A stretch of DNA of 64,000 bases from Aedes albopictus (GCF_035046485.1 NC_085137.1:381362706-381426705); one strand, 5' to 3'. Shown: positions 43,850-55,541, counted from the first letter of the stretch. Numbers and translations: made by a program. The notes: a model not told the origin generated them from the letters alone.

Positions 43850-44359
43850 CACCATTGAAGTCTCTTGAAGCACCTCTGAAACCCCTCGAATGCCACTAAA
43901 ATCATCTGGAATGCCCCTGAAACAGCCTGGTACGCCACTGAAATCCACTGGAGCACACCTGAAGCTCCTAGAGTGTCGTTAAAAGCTAATGGAACGCCCC
44001 TGAAACCCATTAAAAAGCCCTGGAACGACATTGAACTCCCTGTATTGCCCTGAAACGCACTAGAAAGTCCCTGAAACCCCCTGTAAGGCACCCGAAACTT
44101 CTTGGAGCACCCCTTGAGCCCATTGGAATCTTAAATTCCTTAAGACGCTACTGAAATCTCCTGGAACGCTCCGGGAGCGCCTTTGAAACAAACTGGAAGG
44201 AAACACTGGAACAAACACCCTGTAACACCTCTGACACCCCTTATCTTCTGAAATTCCCTTGAAACCCTTTGGAATACTCATGAAACCCCATGAAACCATC
44301 AGAAACGACCCAGAAACCTCCGGATCACTCCTGAAGGCCCTTTAAAATTCCTGAAATCC
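43850..44359. repeat. CCTGGAACGCCCCTGAAACC minisatellite, left half
   Basis: Diverged units of about 20 bp (CTGGAACGCCCCTGAAACC and TTGAAGCACCTCTGAAAC). The right half of the same array lies at 51367-51860, beyond the 7-kb element. Open frames on the minus strand (Phe/Gly/Ser/Ala-rich) are repeat artefacts. Confidence 0.88.
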
Positions 44360-44970
44360 TCTATAATTAGAGTTTCCAATTTGCTTGTCCCGGAATTCGG
44401 GATAGAAACTGAAGCATATTTCGGGAAATCTCGGGATCTCGGGATTTATGAAAAGTTCAATGAAATGAAGATTTTTGTTCACATTAAATCTTCATTTGTC
44501 AGCTGTTAAGTTCCCTTATTCAGAATAAAAAGAGCTTGTTAGCTTCAGACGTCCAAGAAACTATGGTGACCCTAAACTAGGTTTCAATGCACTGTTGGTT
44601 ATGGTTATGGTTGACCAATATTAATGCTGATTTCAACAATCCAAAAAAACTTAAAAGCTTCAAACATGAGATAAAATGTTCCTATCAATAAGCATGACGG
44701 AAACGTGTTGAATCATTAAGTTTGATCTCAAGCTGTACGAAAAATCATAACATTTAGTAATGATTTTTCTGTATTTACATAAATTATCCCGGTTAGGCGA
44801 CATATTTTTCTGATAAATCTCTGATGATTCCTCCAATAGAACTAACCCTCCTGAGGTGGTCATATCTGAGCTCATGACAGAACTAGCGGTTTTATCACAG
44901 CAGTTTTTGGTTTATGTTACGGCCCCGAAATCTTTTGTTGGTTTTATGCATTGCCTCACAGTTTTGTGTA

Positions 44971-45170
44971 CCGTCAAGGCGCCATTCACCGTGAGGGCTC
45001 CATTCACCGTGTGCCTGCGAATATTTTTTTTTTCATTATTTCCATACAACGTTGTATTGGTGAAATTGAAGGGAAACTGTCATACCATTCAATCGTAATA
45101 TGGAAATAATGAAAAAATATTCGCAGGCACACGGTGAATGGAGCCCCCACGGTGAATGGCGCCTTGACGG
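44971..45170. mobile_element. 200-bp palindromic MITE with CCGT termini and TA duplication
   Basis: Arms of about 75 bp (44971-45046 and 45097-45170) begin CCGTCAAGGCGCCATTCACC, with TA at 44969-44970 and 45171-45172. CATTCACCGTG words repeat in the arm. It has no coding capacity. Confidence 0.94.
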
Positions 45171-45332
45171 TATTTGTTTACAAAAAAAAACTCTCCGACA
45201 ACAACCGCAAATGAAAGTTTTATTGAAAGGGTATATCACAAGAAGATGTTTATAGCAGAAATTATATGATAGTTTTATGGAATACCAAAGGTGCAAAGTA
45301 AAAACCCTAATTAATCCACCTTGCGGTGATGG

Positions 45333-45958
45333 TGCCTTTCTCGTGCCTTTCGAAAACACATTTCAACACAACTCAAGTGATATGTTGATGAAAATCGCAC
45401 TTTCATACGTTTAACAGAAATCCATTTCATGGCATTTGGAGGCGAATGACTATTTGTTAAAACCTCGTTAATAAATAAATAATAATAATAATAATAATTT
45501 CATGGCATCAGAGATCATATCTGGTCTGGTATCATTTACATATCTGGTTTTTGATTTTTGAGCCTTGAACTCTTAAAAAACAGTCGCAATCTTGAACTTT
45601 GAGCCGCCATTTAGGATTTATTTCCAGCAGCTTTGAAATTCTGGTCGCTATTTTTGGACTCCAGACTTCTTCCCCATATCAGATACACCCATATTGAATG
45701 GTTTTAGAGCCCAAAACTCCATTAAACAGCCACCATTTTGAATATTGAGGCGCCTTCTTGGATATTCTGGTAGCTATTTTTGAACTCCGGTAGTCTTCCC
45801 CATACCAAATATACCCATATTGACCGGTTTTAGAGCGTAAACCTCCATTAAACAGCTGCCATCTTGAAGTTTATGCCACCATCTTGAATTTTGAGACGCC
45901 ATAAATCCATATAGTGAACATATAGCCTTTCAGTACACTTCGGTGCACGAGAAAGGCA
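45333..45958. mobile_element. Element with TGCCTTTCTCGTGC termini and tandem interior
   Basis: TGCCTTTCTCGTGC at 45333-45346 is mirrored at 45945-45958. Inside, a unit of about 128 bp is repeated twice (ATATTGAATGGTTTTAGAGC at 45692 and its relative at about 45820). It contains ATA/AATAATAATAATAAT near 45479-45497. A related right end (GTGTACGAGAAAGGCAAA) occurs at 49476-49494. Confidence 0.7.
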
Positions 45959-46282
45959 AAACAATATTTTCGAGCTTAAATGCTGTAGAAAACTAAGATA
46001 TTTTACTAAACCAATAGATTGAAAGATCAGTTTTTGATACACACTTAAAAATTCTGAAATTTGCACGAGACATAAACATCAATGAGTTCGAATCCAGGCA
46101 TATTAATACTATACTTTTACGTGTTTTATTTATCAGATCGGTTCTAGCGATTGCAAGACGCTAAATAAATATAAGTCCTAGGAGACGTAAATTTACATGT
46201 TTTAACCTCTAAATTTGTGTCTTTGAAGACGCTTGTATATGTGAGGTTCAGGACTCCTGAAATTACATGATTTTTTCTAGGT

Positions 46283-48308
46283 TAGCATTAGCATTAGCAT
46301 TAAGCGAGTCGCACAAATTCGTAGGTGGTACAGTCCTAGACCGCTGTTATAAGGGTTGCCTCCTTCCCGTCCGAACCAAAGCACAAAGATTTGGGACTAA
46401 TCTCTGACTCTTAGACAAGACTGACGCAATCCTCCAATGGTCGAGCACTGTCCTGGCCACGTCCTTGCGACTGATGAGGAATGGGAAAGGATGGTTAGTT
46501 TTGGACACCTATGAAAAATGTAGACAACTCTACGATCTCTCAGGCCTAGGTGTGACGGGAATTAGGGTGTTGTTAGTGGAAGGGTAAACTCCAAAGGATA
46601 CGCTTGGTTAACGTTCAGGCACACCATTGTTAGACTGCTTCGAATCAGTTGTATGCCCAATTCATCCTGGTTTTCTCGTCATATTGTTGGCATTTGGTTC
46701 AATTACTAGATTCTTCGGTTGATAAGGACTGTTCATTTTATAAAGAGGACAACTTTGCAAGGCTATAAAAAGAAAACGCGTAGTTCAAATTTGAGCAGCC
46801 TTGGTTAGTTGTTCAGTACATTATATTAGCAGATAATAACCATAAATAAATTGGTTTAAAATTATTGAACTTCATAGAAATGTGGGAAAGTGTTTCGAGA
46901 GATCAATTTTTCAATTCCCAAAAACTAAAGGTAAACACAAAATTTCTGTAAAACATCGGTGTATCGTTTTTAAATGCAAAAAATGTTTGCCATGCTGCAG
47001 CAGTTTGAGTGATACATATTCTGGCAAAATATAAACCTAATCGGAATAATGGTTGTTGAGATATTAAAGTTACAAATTGGACTCGATTTTCAGAATAAAA
47101 TTTATTTGTTAAACAAAAATGTATAAACATATTAAATTTTGAATGTTTTCAATGAATCTAGTCGAAAGTACTAATAATGCAATTTTAAATGCAGAAAACC
47201 GCTACTTGATAGCATTGTTGGCTTGGTTACTGTGCTTCATGGCAGTTACTGGAGATAAAACCGCTTCGTTCTATGAAGGTTCTTCTAAATAACGATGTAT
47301 GTACTCTATTGCAAATACAACGTAACAATGATGTCGAAAATAAAAATTAACATGTAGTTATTTTCAAATAAGGTATATAATTACATAGGGTCAGACCTTG
47401 CTGAAAATAAATAATAATAAGCTTCTCTAGAATCAAAAACTTGCATTTATGGAGGAAAAAGTATGCAATTTTTCATTATGGCCATCATTAAGTATTAAAT
47501 TTATGATGAAGAATGTACTTTAAAGCATATTTTTCTTCGGTATCATTTAGAATGCGATTCTCTTCTATACTGGACAAATTTGGAACTGATTCCATAGTGT
47601 TATTGCATCACTGGACTTAAATAAGTATTTTTCATCAATTTCATTGATAACAAGGCAACTCACTATATCAAGCTGTATAATGCTCGGTGCATTATTACTG
47701 ACCAACTATTACATTCTACCTTTAGAAGAATAGTATTAGATCCCAACAAATTGAAAGTTCATGAAAATTTTAAAGTTATGTATGTGGAAAGTTGTGTAGA
47801 ATTTTGAGAAATGGGGTTTTATTGAGTTCTAACGAAAACCGCTTCAGTTCCATAACTAAGGATAATTTGTATTATGTTATATTTTTCCTACACTGTAGAA
47901 TAGCTATGGAAATTTATGAAAAAAACCGATAATGATTTTATTGAAAAATAAAAAAGATATCACACAAATAAGGTGTCCTCTTTATAAAATGAACAGTCCT
48001 TAGTCTGAAATATAAAATAATATTAACATCGTACGTCAAATAAGCTACATATTAGTGATACGCTCGCCACAGCTACATATTTTTAAAATATTATTTATAC
48101 CGTACGATACATTTACCTGAATCCTGCTGAAATAAAATGTTAATTAGCAGTACATTGAAACACAAATACTACAAAACACAAGGAAAAGAGCATCAAACTT
48201 TGATCTTGGAATATTTAAAAATACGGTAAATATCAAGATCAAAATTTGTTTTGGTAGATCTTACACCGCAACGCACCATTCTAAGGTGATCTACCCACGT
48301 TACGGGGT
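46283..48308 (-). mobile_element. Retroposon with 22-bp target duplication and TGCTAA tail
   Basis: A 22-bp perfect duplication starting AATTACATGATTTTTTCTAG lies at 46261-46282 and 48309-48330. The insert begins with TAGCATTAGCATTAGCATTA, which on the minus strand is a TGCTAATGCTAA tail, so the element reads leftward. After removing the TA element at 46725-48000 it is about 750 bp. No RT motif was recognised, so it is a truncated LINE or a SINE-like unit. Confidence 0.8.
46725..48000. mobile_element. 1.28-kb TA-flanked element, Tc1/mariner size
   Basis: The termini AGGACTGTTCATTTTATAA are mirrored at the right, with TA at 46723-46724 and 48001-48002. Length 1276 bp is typical of Tc1/mariner elements, but no transposase signature (DDE/D) was found in any frame. 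It is AT-rich. It is either an ancient decayed copy or a non-autonomous derivative. Confidence 0.88.
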
Positions 48309-48519
48309 AATTACATGATTTTTTCTAGGTGTGTAGAAAATTCAATAAACTTTCGAATAAGGGTTAATTGCGATAAGTTTGACCATTTTCAAGTGATAGC
48401 CAGTTTGAGGCAAGCAAAGTCAAAAACATGTAAAGTTCAATTACTATGTAACGGTTGAGATTTGACCATATTCGTACACATTTTTTTCACTATTGATAAT
48501 CCTCCATCACTCCTTAAAA

Positions 48520-49130
48520 AGTTTGACCCATCGGGACCCCCCGGAACCGGTTTCGGAACACTACCAGATATGGCCTGATACTGTTTTCCTACTAACCGTT
48601 CATCAGGTTACCGAAAATGCCGCTGTTTGATGTGTCACACACATGGGTTTGATTCTCTTTTATATTTGGCAACTTCCGGCGAGACATCCGGAACCGGTTC
48701 CGGAACACTACCGGTTCTGATATGGTCTGATACTATTTTCCTGCTTACCGTTCATCAGACTATCGAAAATGCCGTGGCTTGATGTGTCGCATGCATGGGT
48801 ATGGTTCTCTTTTGTGTATGGCCACTTCCGGCGGGACATCTGGAACCGGTTCCGGAACACTACTGGTTCAGATATGGTCTGAGACTATTTTCCTGCTTAC
48901 CGTTCATCGGATTATCAAAAATGCCGTGGTTTGATGTGTCGCATGCATGGGTTTGGTTCTCTTTTATATTTGGCCACTTCCGGCGGGACATCCGGAACCG
49001 GTTCCGGAACACTACCGGTTCAGATATGGTCTGAGACTATTTTCCTGCTTTCCATTTATCAGATGATCGAAAATGCCGTGGTTTGATATGTCGCATGCTT
49101 GGGTGTGTTCCATTTTCATGTCTGGCCCCT
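48520..49130. repeat. Four tandem units of 152 bp with GGAACCGGTTCCGG
   Basis: CTTCCGGCGGGACATC landmarks at 48673, 48825 and 48977 fix a 152-bp period, with a diverged unit before. Each contains the palindrome GGAACCGGTTCCGGAAC and ATGCCGTGGTTTGATGTGTC. The following sequence to 49495 (CA microsatellite, TCGACCCTCCGGGCC, GTGTACGAGAAAGGCAAA) looks like the 3' body of the same dispersed repeat. The open frames across it are artefacts. Confidence 0.9.
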
Positions 49131-49298
49131 CCCAGAGGTACCGATCCGGAACACCTAAATGGCCATAACTCCGGAACGGCTGGACCGATCCGAACCATTT
49201 TCAATAGGAAACAATGGGACTGTATGCCGCGTCGAATGAACCATCGGTCATTAAAATCGGTTGAGGTTTACTGCGAAAAAGTGATGTGAGTTTTTTGT

Positions 49299-49366
49299 AC
49301 ACACACATACACACATACACACACACGCACACACATACACACACACACACATACACACACACAGAC
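49299..49366. repeat. CA-rich microsatellite
   Basis: About 68 bp of ACACAC interrupted by ACATAC and ACGCAC. It lies between the 152-bp tandem units and the conserved end of the repeat. Confidence 0.95.
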
Positions 49367-49574
49367 ATCACCTCAATTCGTCGAGCTGAGTCGATTGGTA
49401 TATGTGACTCGACCCTCCGGGCCTTCTATCAAAAAGTCATTTTTGGAGTGAACACATAGCCTTTCCAGTACACTTAGTGTACGAGAAAGGCAAAAAAATA
49501 ATATAAAAATAAACTAATATAGAACAACTAGCTTGTCCATTTGCTCGTATACAACCAGGATAGAACATGAATAA

Positions 49575-49620
49575 ACCCATGTCTTTAATAAAGACAAATC
49601 AATCAATAAATCAATGAATA
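49575..49620 (+). mobile_element. LINE/SINE 3'-tail fragment
   Basis: TCTTTAATAAAGACAAATCA followed by ATCAATAAATCAATG is the same 3' end found at about 7500, 15847 and 59068. The preceding sequence was not recognised. Confidence 0.6.
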
Positions 49621-49848
49621 AACCTTCAAGGCATGCTGTTTGTTACTTGGGATGTTTGAAAAATCTCTATATTGATCTTATAAAAGCGTTATGAATAAAC
49701 TCTTGTCCTGCTGATTTGGATAACAATACAACACATATCCACGGATGGTTCAATGCTTATCGAGTTAAGAAACATTCTCTTCAACTTGATGGTTACAGTC
49801 TTCGAGAGGATGATCTGTTAACAAAAACTCGTCGTTTTAAAGGCTCTA

Positions 49849-51202
49849 CCGTGTGCGCACCTAACTTTGCGCAGGTCCAAACTTTGCGCATTCTTGTAAA
49901 ATAACGAAACAAATAACTAAATGTCAACATATTTACCAGTTTAATCATTGCACTAGCATTGTGTAAACATAAACATTATTTGACAAATATTTATTTGCCA
50001 TAAAATCATTGGTTATGTTGAATAATAAACAAAAAATACACAAAAATGTCAAAATTTGCCTCGCCTTAACACGGTTGCCAAGAAGTAACTCTACTAAAAA
50101 TCAACATTTTCCTCGATAAAACTGTGCAACGATGATTAATTTTGCAGTTAATTGACAAAAAAAGGTGATATTCTAGTAATATTAATCACAGTTCGTAATA
50201 AATTTTTCAATTTAATTAGTAAATAGCGGTGCGCAATGTTTGGAACCATTCAGTAAATGCATGTTGATCGTTAATACATGACATATGAACCATTCAAGTA
50301 TTATGTAACACCAGTACTGATAATTACAGGCCTGTCTCTCCACCATGTAGCAGATTTTGTATAGAAATTAGTAGAAAATTGTATGAACCGTAGCACTACG
50401 GCACTCTCCATTTGTCTACAATGAGACGTGATTTGTGAACAGTCCTTCATTTGAACTTTCCGGCGGTCAATGTTAGGGACGATTCAAATATGACGTCGAC
50501 CATTTTTTTTAGATTTTAAGAACCCCCTCTTCCCCTGGGCCACCCCGTCACGCTTCATAGTATACCTAATACATGGCATGTCACACTTTTTCAGACAAGT
50601 CCAGCCCCCTCCCCCAAAGATGGACGTCATATTTAAATAACCCCTTATTGTTCCTATCCGTAACGGTCACTTCATTTAGCAGGAAGCTTTTACCTTTGAT
50701 CATTAGCCACAGGAAACAACCCCTCATGAAGTTTGGATTGTTCACACGGTAGGTGCCTAGTACGAACCGCAGACGAAATTAAGAACTCCAGAGGCCTCCA
50801 TTCCCCCTCCCTCGTAGGACAAAGTTTTTCAACAAAGATCAATTAAGGGCACACTACCTGATCTGAATTACTTTAGTTTCATGGGCAAATATTAAATAAT
50901 AGCATTTTTGATTACTTTTTTGAACAATTCATAGCATGCGCAAAGTTAGGCATACTATGCGCAAAGTTAGGAACAATCGAAGATTTTGTGCGCAAAGTTA
51001 GGAACAAGGCAATGAAATAATTTTTCTATTTTAAGTATTTTTTTGGTTATTATTATGATTTTTTTTATATTTCAGACTCAAAGAAGGATCATTAGTCTAT
51101 CGTATGAGCATGTTGTTCATGATAGATTTTGTTTGTTTGTATTTTTTATAACGACTAGAAATTTGATTTTTCTTAACTGCGCAAAGTTTGGTACATACAC
51201 GG
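49849..51202. mobile_element. 1.35-kb TA-flanked element with CCGTGT termini and TGCGCAAAG repeats
   Basis: The left end CCGTGTGCGCACCTAAC and the mirrored right end CCGTGTATGTACCAAAC are flanked by TA (49847-49848, 51203-51204). TGCGCAAAGTTAGG or its complement occurs near both ends, at about 49858, 49876, 50939, 50959, 50988 and 51177. The interior is AT-rich without a transposase. A small MITE (50476-50645) sits inside. Confidence 0.9.
50476..50645. mobile_element. 170-bp MITE of the TTCAAATATKACGT type
   Basis: The ends ATTCAAATATGACGTC and, mirrored, ATTTAAATATGACGTCC are inverted, with C-rich interior blocks (CCCCCTCTTCCCCTGGGCC). Its cousin is at 62868-63022. No duplication was confirmed. 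Confidence 0.75.
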
Positions 51203-51366
51203 TATCGAGAATTTTCATTGAAATTTATCGATAATAATAGGCATAACATCATCCAAGAACTTCGGGAAACCTGAGATTAAATCCCGGGATTTGGGAATTC
51301 CCAAATTGCCTTAATCCCGAGAATTCTTGTTCCGGGACGTCCCGGGATGGACACTCTATCTGTAAT

Positions 51367-51860
51367 GTACTTAACAGTCCTAGAACGTCCCTTAAACTCA
51401 ATTAAAATCCTGGAACAACCTCTGGAAAATCCTCTAGAGCGCCCCTAAAATCCCTTGGAACTTCCTGGAATGTCTCTTAAACCTCGTGAAATCCCCTAAA
51501 TTGCTCATGAACCCCTATATTGCTCTTGAAATGCTCTGAGAAGTCTCTTATATAACCCGAAAACGCCTCTGAAACTCTATGGAACACTCCTGAAGTCTAT
51601 TGAATTCAACTGAAAGCCTCTGGAACGCCACTGAAACGCTCTTGAAACCAGTTGAAACTGCCTGGAACGGTCCTGAAACTCCCTGTCGCTCCCATGAAAC
51701 GTTCTGCTACACGCTTGGAACCCTTTTAAAACTCCCGCAATTTCCTTGAAACTACTTAAAACTTCCAAGAACACCCTTGAAACCACAGAAACACTCCTGA
51801 GGCCCATTGAAAACCCCTCAAAATCTCTGTAACGCCTTTTAAATTCCTGGAACGCCGCTT
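51367..51860. repeat. CCTGGAACGCCCCTGAAACC minisatellite, right half
   Basis: Continuation of the array at 43850-44359 in the same sense. The 8-bp duplication is the first unit fragment, followed by CCTAGAACGTCCCTTAAAC. It proves that the 7-kb element split the array. Confidence 0.88.
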
Positions 51861-51949
51861 AACCAGTCACATACCATGGAGTGTTGAATTAGCTTATGGC
51901 CAGACCCTCCTCCCCCCTTCGAGTCTACGTTGTTTATGGACAGCCCCCT
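51861..51949. other. Short spacer before LINE B2
   Basis: About 90 bp with no recognised feature, including a C-rich CCTCCTCCCCCCTTCG stretch. Confidence 0.35.
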
Positions 51950-51960
51950 ACTACATGCCT

Positions 51961-53598
51961 TCAGTCTTGAGCACCCATGATTATGCAGAGGGCCAAGTTG
52001 AAAGATCTCCATCCTAGGCGATCGCCCGCCTTTCTTGATTTCGTTGTTGAGGCTGCGCCGCCATGAGCTTCTGGATCCAATGCTAACCCTTGTTTGCAGA
52101 ATTCGTTTGCGCCCCTGCGTAGAAAGTGGCCGACTTCCACTTTCGCTCCCGAATTTCTATCGCAATCGGCTTTTGATGACATCGACGATGGAGCTCCACG
52201 TTGGAGATCCAATTGTGTGGCTACCATGCACGAATTATATACCGCAGGCAGCTACTAATGAAGACCTGCAGCCGTTGAGTGTTCTCCACTGATACACACC
52301 ATGTTTCACAGGCGTACTGCAGCACAGATTTCACATTCGAGTTGAAAATTCGGATTTTGGTGCGTCGACTGATCTGGTTGTTTTCCCATACATTTCTTAA
52401 ACTCGCCAAAGCAGCCCTCGCCTTCTTGATCCGTGCACCTATGTCGATCTTGGTGCCGCCATCGGCTGCCATTTGGCTACCAAGATATTGGAAGCTTTCA
52501 ACATTCTCCACTGATTGCCCAGCTATCGTAAAGCTGGAAGAGTTGACCGTGTTTACATCCAACTATTTGGTCTTGTTGACGATGATGGTAAGACCTGCCG
52601 CCGAGAAGCGATTGGCAAGATCATCGGGCTTGCTCTGCATAGCAGAGCGCCGTTGAGCTAGGAGAGCAACGTCACCAGCCAATTCGGAGTCATTCAGGTG
52701 CTCAATGGTAATGGGCTGCCGCTACAGCAATCCACGATTTGGTTCACGGTCAATCGCACCTACCAGGATCTCGTCGATTACGATGAGGAACAGTAGCGGT
52801 AACAGTATATAATACATCCTTACCTCACTCCTGCAATGACCCGGATGGTTGTCCGATCCTCTGCACGCACGACAATGCCCTGTACCGTACATCAATGAGG
52901 CCGATGATTTTCTCAGGGTGACCCTTGCGCCTGAGGGCTTCCCGCATGTTTCCGTGATTGAGACGGTAGAAAGCGTTTTCGTAATCAATGAACACCAGGT
53001 AGAGAGACTCTTGAAATTATTAATTGATTTACTCTAGAATGATACAGAGCGTGACAATATGGTTCACACAGGATCGTCTGGCACGGAATCCTGCTTGCTG
53101 CCGTCGGAGAGTTGCTTCAATCTTCTCCTGTATCTGGTTAAGGATCACTTTGCAGAGGACATTGAGAACGATACACAGTAACATGATGCCCCGCCAATTA
53201 TTGCATACAGTTAGATCACCCGTTTTGGCTACCTTTACTAAGACACCAATAGACAACAAATGAGGGAATTTCTATGGTGGGTCGCGGAAAGTACGTCTGC
53301 TGGCAAAAGGGGGTCGCGCGGAACCTTTGGCTTAGAGCATCTCAGCTGATATGCGATCGACCCCTGGGGCCCTGTCCGATTTCATGCTACGGATGGTTGT
53401 CTCAATCTCCTGTACTGATGGAGCTTCGGTGTTTACACGGGTAATGCGTCGAACCCTTGGCGGATCATGCTGATGTGTTGATGGCGTGGCCGACACTTGA
53501 AAAAGGTTTCCAAAGTGCTCGAAGCAGCTTTTCAACTGGTCAGCCGGGTCGGTCAGTAACTTTCCAGACGTGTCTTTCACGGGTATCGTAGCATTCAT
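51961..53598 (-). pseudogene. RT and C-terminal domain of LINE B2
   Basis: The segments SMKSDRAPGVDRISAEML, GVLVKVAKTGDLTVCNNWRG, QEKIEATLRRQQAGFRARRS, ITETCGKPSGARVTLRK and FQYLGSQMAADGGTKIDIGA with SRRTKIRIFNSNVKSVLQYA match B1 in order. The catalytic LADD block region is garbled: the ORF breaks around 52560-52720. Part of the RT between motifs is missing as noted for the element. Confidence 0.85.
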
Positions 53599-53879
53599 CT
53601 TGGTCCCACTAAGGCGACGTGAATTATCGTAGAAGAGACGGATGTCGCCGGTGTTAGCGGCTTTCTCGCCTTCGTCGGCTAGGGAGTCCGCCCACGCTCT
53701 TTTGTCCGTCTACGTGAGCGTTTCACTTCCTTCTGGAGAGCTGAATATCGCTGACGGGCGACGGCTTTGACTCCTCGTGTTTTCGCTCGCTCTATCGCGC
53801 CTTTGGCGTTTCTTCGCTCCTCTATCTTCCTCCAGGTGTCATCTGTGATCCACTGCTTTCTCCGGGTGCGTAGCTCACC

Positions 53880-54405
53880 CTAATTATTCTCGCCGGTGGC
53901 GATGAAGGCATTCTTGATGGCGTTCCATTGATCTTCTACGCTTCCAACTTCTGAAATATTCGCAGCACGATTCTCTAGCTCCTCTATGAAGGACCTTTTC
54001 ATCGCAGCGTCTCCCAGTCGGCGTGTGTTGAACCAGCGCCCGATTTTCTCCTCCTGTCGATGGATCCTAGCAATGCGCAGTCGGATCTCGTCGATTAGGA
54101 GATGATGGACGGATGCAATATGGGCGTTACGTTTGTTCCGCACATCAAGAAGGCTCCGTCTCCCCCAATCACCATTTCGTTGTTGCCCCAAACTCTGCAA
54201 ACAGCTCTCCGTTTTCGCTCATTTCTCCGAGAACATGGCGTCCCATGACGTGCTCATAGTCCGAGTTTTCGGAACCAGCCTTCGCGTTGAAGTTGCCCAT
54301 TATGATCTTTATATCAACTTCGGAGTCTTGTCCACGACAGCATTCAGTTGACTGTAAAAATTCTCTTTGTCTTGCAATTCGGCAGCATAGGTTGGCGCGT
54401 AACAT
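53880..54405 (-). pseudogene. Endonuclease domain of LINE B2
   Basis: IIMGNFNAKAGSEN is the GDFNAK-type motif of the endonuclease, although the Asp of GDFN is Asn-context altered (GNFN). KRNAHIASVHHLLIDEIRL is the C-terminal motif, where the usual catalytic SDHH reads SVHH. Both changes would disable the nuclease. The TA element at 54455 separates it from the N-terminal part at 55536-55736. Confidence 0.8.
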
Positions 54406-54454
54406 TGGATCATGGTAAGGTTTCGAACACGTGTTCTAAATCTGGCTACAATTA

Positions 54455-55541
54455 CACTAAGGTCTTTTTTTACACGGGTAGTTTTTCTGCTTTAACTCGA
54501 TCAATTTTGAGCCAATTCACATGAAAATTTGTACACAGGTAGACACGGTTAGTACTACCTGTGTACGGAAAATCAGATAGGTAGGTTCAAAATTGAAAGA
54601 GTTAAAGCAGAAAAACTACCGGCTAAAATATAAACGACTCATAGAAAATTCATTATTTTCCATACCAAAATTAGAAATTGCCAATAAATAAGTAAGGGTG
54701 GGAGCAATAATAAACTATAAAATTTCCATAAACAAATCAAAAAGTGCATAAATAAATCAAAATTTCCCATGAATAATTGATTTTCGAGCAATAAAAAATG
54801 TCGGAATTTCCACAAATAATTCAAAAATTTCAATAAATAACTTCATTTTTTCCACCAGAAAAGTTCAAATTTTCCATAAATAAATCTGATTTTTCCATAA
54901 ATAATTCAAAAATTCCCAATTGAAAAACATCAAAAAAGCAATTGAAAATTTAGCAATATGTACGAAACAATGTGTACAGTAAAAGTTTCGGCCGAGCCAT
55001 GCGGCGAAGCCGCATAGAGGATTGAGGAACTGAGGCGGCAGAAGGCCGCCGAAGTTTCCGAAATCCGACGCGCCGTAACTGCGTCGATTCGGATCTAGGC
55101 AATCCACAGATCCAAGAATTTGCCCGGTAGAATGCGAACAGAGATGTTATCCCTTTTTAAAGTCCGACGAGCGTTAGCGAGTTCGGACAGCAAGCGATTG
55201 TCTGTTAAATTGCACACATAGTTTCAGTCTTTCTAGCATAATAGTTCTGTGATGTAGTATGTTCGAAATTTTTTGTTGGAAAAAATGTAGTTTTTTATTG
55301 CAATTGTTGATTTATTTGTGGAAATTCTGGCATTTTTTATTGCTCGAAAATCAATTATTTATGGGAAGTTTTGATTTATTTATGCGTTTTTTGATTTGTT
55401 TATGGAACTTTTATAGTTTATTATTGCTTTCACCCCTATTTATTTATTGGCAATTTTCGAATTATTTATGGAAACTTTTGAATTTATTATGGGGCGTTTA
55501 ATTGGCTGCCAAAACTACCCGTGTAAAAAAAGACCTTAGTG
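54455..55541. mobile_element. 1.09-kb TA-flanked element in LINE B2
   Basis: The termini CACTAAGGTCTTTTTTTACA and mirror are flanked by TA (54453-54454, 55542-55543), and B1 has the empty site CAATTATCC. Long subterminal arms of AAATAAATCAAAA-type sequence (about 54640-54900 and 55270-55500) are inverted copies. The centre (about 54985-55200) is GC-rich with hairpins. No transposase was seen. Confidence 0.93.

Larger units (their letters stand above)
44368..51358. mobile_element. 7-kb element with TAGAGTNTCCA termini and 8-bp duplication
   Basis: The left end is TAGAGTTTCCAATTTGCTTG, followed by CCCGGAATTCGGG and TCTCGGGATCTCGGGAT. The right end reverse complemented begins TAGAGTGTCCATCCCGGGAC. 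The flanks are TCTATAAT (44360-44367) and TCTGTAAT (51359-51366), an 8-bp duplication with one mismatch, and the outer sequence on both sides is the same minisatellite. The terminus and duplication length suggest a hAT-superfamily element. No transposase frame is visible, and most of the interior is nested inserts: 44971-45170, 45333-45958, 46283-48308, 48520-49495 and 49849-51202. Confidence 0.85.

Noticed and set aside
46725..48000. Intact Tc1/mariner transposon
   Set aside because: Size and ends fit, but no frame shows a transposase signature.
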